Part shown: piece by piece, positions 31,091 to 39,449 of the stretch
Layout: the number at the start of each line of letters is the position of its first letter
Position numbering within the stretch: position 1 is the first letter of the stretch
Origin: Liopterus haemorrhoidalis
Taxonomy: Eukaryota; Arthropoda; Insecta; Coleoptera; Dytiscidae
DNA: 64,000 nt
Assembly: GCA_963971575.1 (NCBI GenBank)
Contig: OZ020623.1
Span: 17,052,980-17,116,979, forward strand
Direction of reading: 5' to 3'
Translations under genes and position numbers: made by a program
The notes under the pieces: model-generated
Told to the model about the DNA's origin: nothing
The model's input: only the letters and a program-made list of their open reading frames with translations
The model's database searches: none

Positions 31091-34000
31091 GGACGGCACT
31101 TCGAAAATAGGTTTTTTGGATTCCCTGGACCATGAAACGTGGTCATCCGTCAAAATCTCGACATCGAAAATTTTCGCGATTACAATACTTGCCCCTTATA
31201 TATTAAGGTCGGGCAAGTAAAAAATGTTTGGGCGACCATATCAAAAACAATTCTTTTTACCGACCGCCAACATCGGTCCGTGGACACGTGCAGAGCAAAT
31301 TCTGCTAAAAGGATTTTTATGTAACTTCATATTTAAGCTTTTCACATCAATGGCATGAGTTGATCAACTTTTGGTAAAAATTGGTTAACTAGAAATGGGA
31401 GTTTACTCGTGTCGGTTTGAAGATTTTTGCGAATATTTCACAACAGAGATTTCTCTGTTGTAAAATTTCGAAAAAAATTATTTAACAAAAGTTGCTATAA
31501 AAGCAATAACTAACAACTTTTATTTGAGACATTTTTTGTTAAAGCAGCATAAATTAAACAAGTACCTTTTGATAACTGTCAGTCCTGAGGTGGCCACTGT
31601 TGTTTTTTTATCATCTAGTAATGGCCAACAAGTAAATCTTTTTCGATCTAGGCCGATTCACATCTTTTTTGGCCGCTGGATGCTAGAGCTATCTATATGT
31701 CATTTCTTAAGTTACAAGATCTCCATGATTACACGAAAACAACTGACAACCGAAGAACATAAGCGTCATTATTAGCTGATGCCGGAGCAGATACATTAAC
31801 ATTAAAACGTCACGGGCGGGTGGAAATCTTCAACTGTGGCGGAAGGCTATGTTGAAGACTTCCATTTCAAGTAAAATAGCAATTGCTAATCCGATTCTAA
31901 AAGATAACAGCAACTCGTCAGACAATAACGGAGCTGGTACAAGTAGGTACTACTACTTGCACCAGCTCTACCAATGCACAGTTTGTTTCAAACTGTCAAA
32001 ATAAAGAAAATATACAGAAGAATAATGGAACTACGAACATTTATAACTGTAATAATTGGCCAATAACCATAAATTATCCAATATAAATAAATAAATACAT
32101 TTTATTACATAAAATTTGTTTTGGTCGCCCAAAAAATATAATGTACACCTTTGCCAAAAAGATCTTCTTCGGCTGAGGCCTTCAAACAGATGATTTTTTT
32201 CATCTTTGATAAAAATTGAATCGAAGAGTCGGGAGTCAATAGTTTTTCCGACTTCTGACTCCTTCAAAAAGCTTCAACTTTTCGATTCCCAACTCCGATT
32301 CTGCATCCCCACTGAATAATATGTACTCCCTTCGTCCGAAAATAGTATACCTTATTTTAGATTTTTTTCTTGTCCTAAAATATGATACATTTACAATTTT
32401 AATTAATTAGAATGATTTTATTTATGAAATAGTTACAAATATCTTGTAAAACAAAAAATAATACAAAAAGTTTTAATTTAACAAGGACGTTGCTGTATTC
32501 TCAGCTTGTTGTTGATGTTAGATAAACATTATCAAGGGTTTAATGCAATAAATGCATTTTGTACGCATTCAAACAGTTGATTGTATTCGGTGAAAATGTA
32601 TGTTGGAAGGATTGTATAGAATTAAAAAAGCCAAAATACAATACATTAAAATCTGGACTATTTGGTGGTTGTGATTTAAGTCGATTTGGAACTTTTTCCT
32701 TGCAATTCAACACAATTTTGAATAAAATTCGCTATTTTGTTAGAACAGCGGGTGTCACTTTAATTTGTCTAAAATTCGCGTTTTTTGTCTGTGAATTACT
32801 TTTGACAAATGCAAAACTATTTGCGCGCCATTTGTTTATTAGTTGCCTAGCAACCACTTATTTTGAAATAAAAACAAAAAAAGATCAAGGTAATAGGGGA
32901 AACTTTTTAAGATCGCAGCGCCATATACGAAAAAGCTGGAACACTCGAAAGTGACATTAAACTGTTACTCGTGTATTTGTTTACATGGTGAAAATGAACA
33001 CGTGTTGTATTTTGCCTGTTTTCCGAGCTTTTTTTTTATTTAAAGGTAATCTACGATTTACAAGATATGTAATGTGTATTTTTAATTATTTTTTATTTAT
33101 TAATTGTGTGTCAATATAATAGCAAAAAAAATATGGTAAATATATTAGTAAAAATTAATATCTCTGCCTGAAAAAGTAGAAGGGCCTTTTAATATATGAT
33201 GATTTAGGCAAATTTTGGGTGGGATAAGTGCTTTTTTTCAGTCTTTTCTTGGACGTAAAAAATCACTTTCCATAAAATGTAACGAGCAAATGTGCATACA
33301 TGGGCTTGGATTTTTGCCCATTTATAGTTTTTGTGCATAAATACCTACGATCCACTTTCTTTCTGCCTCTGCTGGCCAGATCTTTTACAGAAATAGAGTA
33401 TGCTTCGTAGCCAGAGCTTTAGCAAACGTGTCCTCACTCTAGAAAGATAAGTTATAAGTGATGAACAAAAAAAAAAGTCCTTACTCTACAAATACAAATG
33501 ATGAGCAAAAAAGAGTATATTGAGAGTTTTTTTTATATAAAGTAAGAGTAAAGAGTATACTACTCTAAAAAAGAATATAATACTCTAAAAAAGGAGTACG
33601 CCTGGTCAGCTTATGCAAACGTCGTTTCAATTGATATTTTTTTAGATTTAGGTAAATTATGGAATGTTTAAGAGGGATTCTTCCTTATTCACGATTTACA
33701 TTGCGGCACACAACAAAATTTATTATTTTTTCCATGATTCACAAAAATAAAACACAAACAACAAAAAAACACGTATTTCTCCATTAAACAAAACAAAACA
33801 ATGTCAGTGTCGTATCTTCCGCAAATTGCCACCAGATGTCAGGGCGCTTAGGAAGTTTCCCCTATATTACTTTCGTTAATCCCACATTTCTTTAAGTAAT
33901 GTATACCATATTTTCGGACAGAGTATGTACTAAAGTATTTGACTAATACAATATATAAAGCTTGTCTGTTGTATGTCTTTGTTCTATTCTATAAGTGAAC

Positions 34001-34274
34001 GAAATTTTTCCTTCTCTAATGTTTTTTTTTTTTTTTTAGGAGCGAATTAAACGTAAGATCATCTCACGCGACTTTAGTAGCCTGGTTACAAAATAACGCC
34101 GGTTATCAACGTTGGGGTCCGACAGAAGAACGTGTAGAAGCCCTTCTCGAAGCGTTCAGACCCGGACGAGAACGTGAAAGAGACAGACAGGAGCTATTAT
34201 CCCCCACACGGCAGCCCGAGAACCAAGGACCTTCTGATCCAAAGCCAGTGCCTGTTCCTTTAGCACTTCACTGA
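17396..34274 (+). CDS. PCIF1: PCIF1, cap-specific adenosine-N6 methyltransferase, five exons
   Basis: PCIF1 binds the phosphorylated RNA polymerase II tail through a WW domain and methylates N6 of 2'-O-methyladenosine next to the mRNA cap (m6Am), in the nucleus. Exons are 17396-18319, 24524-24841, 28627-28904, 30133-30402 and 34040-34274. All introns are GT-AG and phases agree, giving 674 residues, near the roughly 700 of vertebrate proteins. The WW domain lies at 55-88 with Trp60 and Trp83. A proline-rich patch follows near 108. The methyltransferase core carries the N6-adenine motif as Asn522-Pro-Pro-Tyr525. The tail after residue 620 is charged and low-complexity, as in orthologues. Start choice: first ATG after upstream stops, 12 codons before the first conserved residues. 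It is divergent from Elp3. Confidence 0.96.
18320..18935. other. PCIF1 intron 1, 5' part
   Basis: AT-rich intron with a TATTT/TTTTA microsatellite around 18725-18780. No further structure seen. Confidence 0.4.
18936..20399. repeat. interleaved inverted repeats (A-B-A'-B' order)
   Basis: Segment A begins ATGCCTGGGCCACACTTGCG at 18936 and returns as its inverse ending at 20228. Segment B begins ATGCCTGGGCTACACCTGCA at 19691 and returns inverted ending at 20399. Both share the ATGCCTGGGC end, so they look like two foldback elements of one family whose copies overlap. A 407-bp MITE interrupts A. Open frames inside are short and look incidental. Confidence 0.75.
19098..19504. mobile_element. 407-bp MITE, 'CAGTCTGTTCCAAACGG' family
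   Basis: Inverted ends CAGTCTGTTCCAAACGGT and TTTGGAACAGACTG are flanked by TA. The element is 407 bp, exactly the length of the copy at 37064-37470. This points to a homogeneous, recently mobilised non-autonomous Tc1/mariner family. Confidence 0.88.
20400..21300. other. PCIF1 intron 1, unassigned
   Basis: AT-rich sequence without recognised termini. Short frames here have no recognisable protein family. Confidence 0.35.
21309..21660. repeat. inverted repeat of the 'CTAGGACAGCAGAA' family
   Basis: About 130 bp starting GAGTTCATATACACATAA at 21309 returns inverted at 21528-21660, across a spacer of about 90 bp. The inner part includes TTCTGCTGTCCTAGATTTTT and TTAGTTAGTAAAAATCTAGG. Related pieces occur at 26455-26745 and 63236-63310, so this is a dispersed family. 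Confidence 0.7.
21836..22950 (-). mobile_element. PIF/Harbinger-like element relic
   Basis: Imperfect inverted ends (GGGTGTATTCTGTAAG and, inverted, GGGTCTATTCTCTAAG, both followed by GTTAAAAT) enclose 1115 bp. Subterminal GCTATTCTGTAAG-like motifs recur. The transposase trace at 22321-22456 supports the Harbinger assignment. No clear 3-bp target duplication remains. Confidence 0.5.
22321..22456 (-). pseudogene. Harbinger transposase C-terminal trace
   Basis: The minus strand reads [20 protein letters not shown] and then [14 protein letters not shown] before a stop. The 'A.VFQNIA' stretch resembles the VLHNIA motif near the C-terminus of HARBI1-type nucleases. Only about 40 residues are recognisable, so this is a weak call. 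Confidence 0.4.
23274..24388 (-). repeat. tRNA-cassette composite repeat, 5'-truncated copy
   Basis: The copy starts at AGTTGAAATTTGGCATGCTT and ends with ATACCTGCAAAACCCTAAAA and the GTGTAAAAATTCACAC hairpin. Relative to other copies the (CAGA)n end is missing and no tRNA-like part is recognisable. PCIF1 exon 2 begins 135 bp further on. Confidence 0.65.
24524..24841 (+). CDS. PCIF1: PCIF1 exon 2
   Basis: This exon encodes residues 309-414, from [20 protein letters not shown] to the [10 protein letters not shown] end. It continues the conserved helical domain and the start of the catalytic half ([18 protein letters not shown]). The acceptor is TTTTTCAG and the donor TTG|GTACTG. Confidence 0.92.
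25025..25656 (-). mobile_element. unassigned 'ATTGAGAA' element, deleted copy (inverted)
   Basis: The ends are ATTGAGAACTG and CACTTCTCAAT. The sequence is the inverse of the 827-bp element at 40776-41602 with an internal deletion, leaving 632 bp. It has no open frame of note. The superfamily is not identified. Confidence 0.7.
25828..26312 (-). repeat. (GTCT)n-core repeat copy
   Basis: Reads from CGTCAACATATATAAGGGAG through a GTCTGTCTGTCGGTCTGTCC block (25935-25997) to GTGGTGGCCACAGCTGATTT. Both family ends are present. Confidence 0.85.
26455..26745. repeat. second inverted repeat of the 'CTAGGACAGCAGAA' family
   Basis: GGTTTAGTTAGTAAAACTCT plus AGGACAGCAGAAG is mirrored by CTTCTGCTGTCCTAGATTTT plus ACTAGTTAAACCTAACCTAA. 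The arms are about 80-90 bp around a spacer of about 120 bp. GTACTATCTAAAAAGGTAAT near one end recalls the 21.5-kb copy. Confidence 0.65.
26782..27025 (+). repeat. tRNA-derived SINE
   Basis: The 5' part folds like a class II tRNA: GCCAAC at the start pairs with GTTGGT about 85 bases later. Box A-like GAGGCCGAGCTCGTTAA and box B-like GCTAGTTCAAGTC are present. An unrelated 150-bp body and an AATAAATAAAAATAATTAAA tail follow. It is therefore a SINE, not a tRNA gene. Confidence 0.65.
27030..28179. other. PCIF1 intron 2, unassigned
   Basis: AT-rich intron. A patch at 27230-27370 (CGAACTTTAAGCTAGG, GTGTGAAAGTGTGCGACC) looks like transposon debris but has no partner I can find here. No coding evidence. 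Confidence 0.35.
28183..28441. mobile_element. PIF/Harbinger MITE, near-perfect palindrome
   Basis: Ends GGCCCGGTCTTTCCACCTTC and its exact inverse; each arm is about 88 bp with a single visible mismatch. TTA flanks both sides (28180-28182 and 28442-28444), the 3-bp target duplication of PIF/Harbinger. High arm identity suggests a young insertion. Confidence 0.9.
28627..28904 (+). CDS. PCIF1: PCIF1 exon 3, no ATG of its own
   Basis: The segment encodes residues 415-506 and reads [20 protein letters not shown], then [20 protein letters not shown] and [10 protein letters not shown]. These are among the most conserved PCIF1 stretches (SAM-binding core). It lies between TTGTAG and GGGTGAGT and splits a Gly codon after two bases. 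Confidence 0.93.
29199..29959 (+). mobile_element. hAT transposon relic
   Basis: Inverted ends CAGCGATTCCCAAACT and AGTTTGAGAACCACTG are typical of hAT. No clean 8-bp duplication survives. A coding remnant lies inside. The 29300-29400 part has repeated GTCCCGAAT words that may be another insertion. Confidence 0.7.
29488..29695 (+). pseudogene. hAT transposase C-terminal (dimerisation) remnant
   Basis: Allowing one frameshift near 29510, the reading is [20 protein letters not shown] followed by [12 protein letters not shown] and [19 protein letters not shown]...NDKT/R and the LL..I.S..KY end are conserved in hAT dimerisation domains. Upstream catalytic parts are missing. Confidence 0.6.
29963..30045 (-). 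repeat. fragment of the 'GGGGAAACTT' element
   Basis: GGCGCTGCGATCTTAAAAAG and TTTCCCTTA, with preceding TTACTGTCACTCTCGAGTG, are the inverse of the first 80 bp of the element at 32896-33862. Only this end is present here. Confidence 0.65.
30133..30402 (+). CDS. PCIF1: PCIF1 exon 4, catalytic NPPY motif
   Basis: This exon encodes residues 507-596 with [34 protein letters not shown] and [14 protein letters not shown] at 522-525 corresponds to NPPF of the human enzyme; both fit the NPP[FYW] motif of N6-adenine methyltransferases. The donor AG|GTAAAA splits an Arg codon. Confidence 0.95.
30529..31222 (+). repeat. (CACA)n-core repeat with a piece of the (GTCT)n family inside
   Basis: 30529-30696 and 30949-31222 match the repeat at 52125-52612 (CCAGTGGCGAAG start, TACACACAGACAGACACACA core, GGGCAAGTAAAAA end). 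Between them, 30697-30948 is (GTCT)n-family sequence (ACCATGGAAACGTTACATAT to AACTCCCATTTCTAGTCAAC). One repeat has therefore been converted into or recombined with the other. Confidence 0.7.
31255..31608 (-). repeat. (GTCT)n-core repeat, core deleted
   Basis: Starts TTTTTACCGACCGCCAACAT and ends GAGGTGGCCACTGTTGTTTT. The microsatellite and its left flank are deleted, joining the head directly to GTGGACACGTGCAGAGCAAA. Confidence 0.75.
31609..32325. other. PCIF1 intron 4, unassigned
   Basis: No repeat termini or protein family recognised. A small self-complementary word (AGCTGGTACAAGTAGGTACT / ACTTGCACCAGCT) is at 31931-31970. Confidence 0.35.
32326..33923 (-). mobile_element. plant-type mariner relic, second copy
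   Basis: Ends CTCCCTTCGTCCGAAAATAG and, inverted, CTCTGTCCGAAAATATGGTA, flanked by TA. The body matches the 6508-15224 relic (for example ATTAATTAGAATGATTTTAT and TTTAACAAGGACGT), including the degenerate transposase tail, but is less readable. A 967-bp element is inserted in it. Confidence 0.8.
32896..33862. mobile_element. unassigned DNA element with GGGGAAACTT ends
   Basis: Left end GGGGAAACTTTTTAAG and right end CTTAGGAAGTTTCCCC are inverted copies. Comparison with the uninterrupted mariner copy at 15160 shows a clean insertion in AATATTAC, with ATA (or TA) at both borders. No open frame is visible. The body contains AGAGTA/TACTCT repeats at 33510-33600. The superfamily is unknown. Confidence 0.75.
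34040..34274 (+). CDS. PCIF1: PCIF1 exon 5 with stop codon
   Basis: The exon follows a long T-rich tract and TTTTTAG. It encodes [20 protein letters not shown], as in the C-terminal part of the methyltransferase fold. It then runs into an Arg/Glu-rich and Pro-rich tail ending at TGA 34272-34274. An AATAAA at 34453-34458 is a plausible poly(A) signal. Confidence 0.92.
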
Positions 34275-36731
34275 TCTAGGACGGATGTCGAAAATTGAAA
34301 TTAAGAAATGGTTGCAAAGTAAAATTAGAGAATTAAATGGTTTTCATTGTACATTGAATGCATGTCCATAAAATGATTCTTAAATTTGTATCACAAAACT
34401 AACAGTATTTTATATTGTGATGTAAGTGATTTTAAAATTAATTCAGAGATATAATAAATTTTATTTATACATTTACGATTTTTATGACAAAATTAATGTC
34501 TAAAATAAACTATGATAGTTAATAACCAATTTAAATCGGTTTTATACAGTTCAATTTATTGATCCATTTTTTTATTGATTAATTGATTTTTTTATAACCT
34601 TAAATAAAATGAACACTTTACACACAAAAATTTATTTATCAATTTTTTTGGAAACTTTTACATTACCAAACGTAAATCATGTTAACAGTTAAAATGAAAA
34701 TATTAAAAAAACTTATAAAAGACGAGCTGTGGTCTATGCCTTATTGGTATAGTCCGTTCAAATGTTAGAATGCAGTACAGAGCAAATGGAGTATAAAAAT
34801 AGTTCTCTTTTATATTAGGTGTGTTCGTTTCTCTACTTTGTGTCTACGGTTTACGGCTGCGTCAAAATTTTCTGTTCGTTTGAATTGGCAGTTTACAGAA
34901 AAGTCACTATATGTTGTTCATTTCGTTAAAAGAACTTGTGGCAGTAAGAAATCTTACAGCAACTTCTGATCCAATTGAATGGAAACAAATCGGCAGTAAA
35001 TTGAGAATAATTGAAAATGTGTATTGTATTTATGATTTATTTAGTACATATACTATAGCAAAACAACGTTTATCCAAAATATATATCATCTTTATCTGTA
35101 TTTGAAGAATTACCACAGTATATACAACAGTAGTTTCTCTCCGGTATTTTTTTGTACCAACATTTTCATGCGCATGCGCGAGCCCGTTCAGTATGCGAAC
35201 TTCTCCGAAGTTATACGAGTCAGGACGAAACAGTAAATTTCAAATCTTTTAAAAAAGCGACAACCAAATTATTTTATCTATGAGCGTCAGTTGACAGCAG
35301 AAGAAATATTTGATTGACAGAAATTGACAGCAGAAGAATTTGAGATTACAAATTTTTTGAGACCAAGACCACGAAAATTTGCCCCATCAAAATCAAACGA
35401 GCCGAAAACAAGTGAAACTACTGGTATATACTGTGGAATTATTCTAATAATCAGATTTAGACAATAATAATAACAGTTCCATTGAGAAACTACGATTGAG
35501 AACAGACGCGCACCCAGAATTTTGCAGCGTTTTGCAGTAAAATGACAGGTAGCGAAACGAGCAAACCTTCTCTCTAATGGGTTTTACCAATAACGTTATC
35601 CTTTTTTTTCATGGCTACGTTGCCGTCTGTAAAACATACTAATCTGTGAAGACGCGGAATTGACCTGTTTTTTTTTTTTTTGTTCATTTAACAACTTTTA
35701 CAACATTTGACAGCATCACTTGCAAGGGGGAGCACTTACTTATGGGGCGCGCACCTCGGGCCTCTGAAAATGTAATGTGGGGCTCCAATAGAGGGTCTAG
35801 TAAGACAGAAAACCCCAATTTCTCGTCACATTTAAAACACTTAAAAACCTGTGGGGGAGGGGGCTTTTGCTTCTTACTGCGCCCATGACAATAGATGACA
35901 TGTGTGGAACATTGGTTACAGTCGGTGCTGGTTTTGCCGGTCTGCATGAAAGACTACAATAGTTAAAGTCTAAGCGTATCTGAACGCTTCTCTTCAGACA
36001 GGATATTAAGGGACAGTGCAATAAAAATTTCTCAAAATTATTTTAAGGGCATAAATTTTGTAAATAGATAACTACATTGAATTATTATTCGTACTATTTC
36101 TTGTACTAAATCATGGTATTGCATTACATATTTAATTTTAAATATTAAATAAATAATATCAATGTATTTATCTTTTATATATACCACAATGTGTTCTATA
36201 TATCTATGTATATAAAGAATTTTAGTTTTAGCATATATATTTTAATACGTTTAAGTGTAGATATTTATATATTGAGAGATTCACGAGTTATTGGTCTTTT
36301 AGAGCATGATCTGTTTTAAAAACTAGAGAAATATTTATCAGCCAATGTCATTAAATAAAAAGACTAAAGAAATGAGTATTACATGCTATTTAAAAAGACC
36401 AAGAGGGCCTTTTAAAATGGTGGACAATAGTTTTCGGCTGTACGTCACTACGTAGAGCCATTTATTAAAATAATTGTTATCGGTAGAAAAAGAAAAAATA
36501 CCCATCTTGATATTTTCAAAAGAAGCTAAAGATATGAGATACAAACAATCAATAAAACACTATTATACATCTGTAATTTATTATTATAAAATTAATGATA
36601 CACACAAGTAAATAAATACATACAGAACTTATAGCAGACACCATTGTCCATAACGTGTATGTGGGGATTGATCAAAATCTCATTCATTCAATTACATAAT
36701 ATGAATAGAAAATACTTAATGAAAAGTACTT
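34275..36731. other. PCIF1 3' UTR and unassigned intergenic sequence
   Basis: The first 200 bp are probably the PCIF1 3' UTR (AATAAA at 34453). A 64-codon frame at 34911-35105 and a minus-strand frame at 35684-35947 with Cys pairs (CNQCSTHV, CFKCDEK) are open, but I cannot place them in a family. The second could be a decayed cysteine-rich transposase tail. The rest is AT-rich. Confidence 0.4.
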
Positions 36732-37729
36732 TTTACCGACTGTCAACATAGATAAGGGAGGTATTGTGATCATACCGATTTTGACATTTCGAGATTTCGA
36801 TGGATTTCCACGAATTGAGGTCCCTACATAACGTTTAGACTATTTTTAGCATGATGTCTGTCGGTCTGTCTGTCCATATGTCTGTCTGTCTGTCCGCCCG
36901 TCTGTCTGTGTACACATGAAGAGCAAATTCGGCTAAAAGGATTTTTATGAAACTTCATATTTAAGCTTTTGACATCAATGGCACGAGTTGTTCAACTTTT
37001 AGTAAAAAACGGTTGACTAGAAATGGGAGATTACTCGTGTCGATTTTAAGATTTTTGCGAATACAGTCTGTTCCAAACGGTTAAGCGGAACTAGATTTTG
37101 CAATCTAGTTACTTTCATCGTTTAAATCGTGCTTTTCGGTCGTTTTGTTTTAGCTTTGTAAATCATACTTACAATAAACATTTTTTGGTTAAGGTTAATA
37201 TCATTTTAAAATGTCATTTTCTTTATATTTTGATATTTTGTGCATTCTTAATACAAATTTCCCATTTATTTATTTTTTTGTCATTAAAATTTGTAAAAAA
37301 AAAATAATTTAATTTTGACATGTCATTCGTTTCTATGGTTTCATTGTTGGAATTTTAAATTTTGACATTCCAACGTGAAAAATTAAATAACCCAAGCAAG
37401 GTCCCTTCTCGTGACAACCTAAAAGAACGAAAATCCCATTTAGTTCCGCTTAACTGTTTGGAACAGACTGTATTTCATAAAAGAAAAACATTTCGAAAAA
37501 AATTATTTTACTAAAGTTGCTATAAAAGCAATAACTAACAACTTTTATTTGAGACATTTTTTGATAAAACGAAAAATTTTTTGATAAATTTTCGAAATTT
37601 TTTTTTTAACTATTTTTTCATACTTATATGTAACGTTATATATCTGTTAGAAAATATTAGGCCAAGTTATTTCTTTATACAAGTACTTTGTGATGGCGGT
37701 CGGTCCTGTGGTGGCCACAGCTGATTTTT
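36732..37729 (-). repeat. (GTCT)n-core repeat, nearly complete, with nested MITE
   Basis: Begins TTTTTACCGACTGTCAACAT, has the GTCTGTC block at 36857-36910, and ends TGGTGGCCACAGCTGATTTT. The 407-bp MITE at 37064-37470 interrupts it. Removing that MITE restores the continuous family sequence GCGAATATTTCA. Confidence 0.88.
37064..37470. mobile_element. 407-bp MITE, second full copy
   Basis: Ends CAGTCTGTTCCAAACGGTTA and TTTGGAACAGACTG, with TA on both sides (37062-37063 and 37471-37472). Same length as the copy at 19098. Its position inside the (GTCT)n repeat dates it as the younger of the two. Confidence 0.9.
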
Positions 37730-38272
37730 TAGTCTTTGTATTTTGCATTTTTGCTCGGCCGCAGACAATATAGCTAACCATTTTGACAAGATACCAAATT
37801 TCAGGTTAAATGCGTAATTTTATATTACATTGTATAATAACTAAAAACTATTTTAGCCCTGTCTTTTATTTATGAATTATGTATATATTTTAAATTATCA
37901 AAATAAATGTTAATAATCACTTTTTAATACAAAAAAATATTGGCAGCCATTGTGGTCGTTGGAATGACACAATTTCCGTCAGAAAAATTTGTATGTAACA
38001 ATTCAAAAAGCCTCCTTCCTTTAGTCTTTTTAATCAATGTATTAAGGTTATATTAATTGAAAAATTACAAATCTCAAATTGTCATTAATGTCAATTATTT
38101 GTCAAATGTTTTGTAAGGTGCCATTTCAGAATTACCACTCTAAGATATTTATTATAAATGTACAACATAAAAAATTAAGTTTCCCTCTTAGTTACGTATT
38201 ACTAAATGAAACATTATATTGTTCCTGGTTTTGGGGTCTGCAAATCTTTTTTATGCCCTTGTTGGCTGTTTT
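37730..38272. other. unassigned intergenic sequence
   Basis: AT-rich with no termini or coding evidence that I can recognise. Confidence 0.35.
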
Positions 38273-39449
38273 TAGGGTTTTGTAGGTGTGACCAAAAAAC
38301 CCTTATACTGTCATTTTGTCGGCTGTCTGTTCGGTAAAAATTGTAGCCAAACGGCTAAACCTAGAGAGTTGAAATTTGGCATGCTTATACAACTCTTTGC
38401 CCCGAACATACGAAAAATACTAAAACATCTAAAGAACATACCCCCTAAAAATACAAACTAATATGTGCTCATTGAAAAAAAAAAAAAGTTTTTTTAAAAC
38501 TCTTAGTAGGGTGTCAAATGAAAGCCCTATCAAATGAAACGTGGATTAACGATCAAAATTCTATTTTTGCAAAATAAATTATTTTGAGACGAATTTTACC
38601 AAAATTGTGCAAAAAAAATTTGACCCACACCCTGTAGCCCAGATGATTTAAACTAAAAATCTGAAAAAAATTTAAGCAGTGTACATTGGTGAGAACCGGA
38701 ATAGTACAGGAATTTTTGATCAGATTATGTTTTCGGAAAATAACGCATTTTTTGGTGTTTTTTTGTTGACGATGTACAAAAGTTATAGTTATGTTACTAG
38801 AAGGCGTATCCCGGTCTAATGGTTAGCTTGCTCGCTTGCTACGCAGCAAACTAGGGTTCGCTCTCGGGCAAAGGAGACAATTTTTTTTTTTTTTTCATTT
38901 TTATTTTGTTTAAATTATTTTGTCAAAATTGTTTTGTCCCACACCTGTAGCCCAGATGGTTTAATTGGTGTGAACCGGAATAGTACAACAGGAATTTTTG
39001 ATCAGATTGTTTTTGGAAAAAAACGCATTTTTTGTGTTTTTTTGGCTAATAATGTACAAAAGATATAATTATGTAACACGCTAGACTAGAAGGTGTATCC
39101 TGGTGTAGTGGTTATGGTGGATTTCGATCCCTGAGAGAGGAGACAATATTATTTTTTGTTTTTTCTTAAAACAACCAATGGAAGCCATGGAATTCAAAAT
39201 CTTAATGAACCTTGCTATATATATATAAAAAAAAACTACACATATTTAGAAACCAAATAAATGGTATTATGTATTCGAATTAAAATTAACAAAAAAATAT
39301 TTTAACATAAAATTTGTTTTTACAGCTCTTAAATTTACAGACGACAAATTATTTTTAAAATATCGTTCATTTTGCCGTGATTACTACAAAGCAAAATTTG
39401 TCCCACACCTCAGCATGCCTTCACTTATTATATACCTGCGAAACCCTGA
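38273..39449 (+). repeat. tRNA-cassette composite repeat with internal duplication
   Basis: The ends are TAGGGTTTTGTAGGTGTGAC and, inverted, TCAGGGTTTCGCAGGTATAT. The body contains GAAATTTGGCATGCTTATAC, and ACACCTGTAGCCCAGATG-type sequence occurs twice, about 290 bp apart. Each duplicate ends in a tRNA-like cassette (38803-38882 and 39090-39150), with box A-like CGGTCTAATGGTTAGC or TGGTGTAGTGGTTATGG and box B-like GGGTTCGCTCTC or TTTCGATCCCTG. A GTGTGAAAATTCACAC hairpin follows outside the right end. Confidence 0.7.

Noticed and set aside
38803..38882. Functional tRNA gene
   Set aside because: Box A and B are recognisable but the anticodon arm does not close on a normal 7-base loop, and similar cassettes recur in repeat copies.
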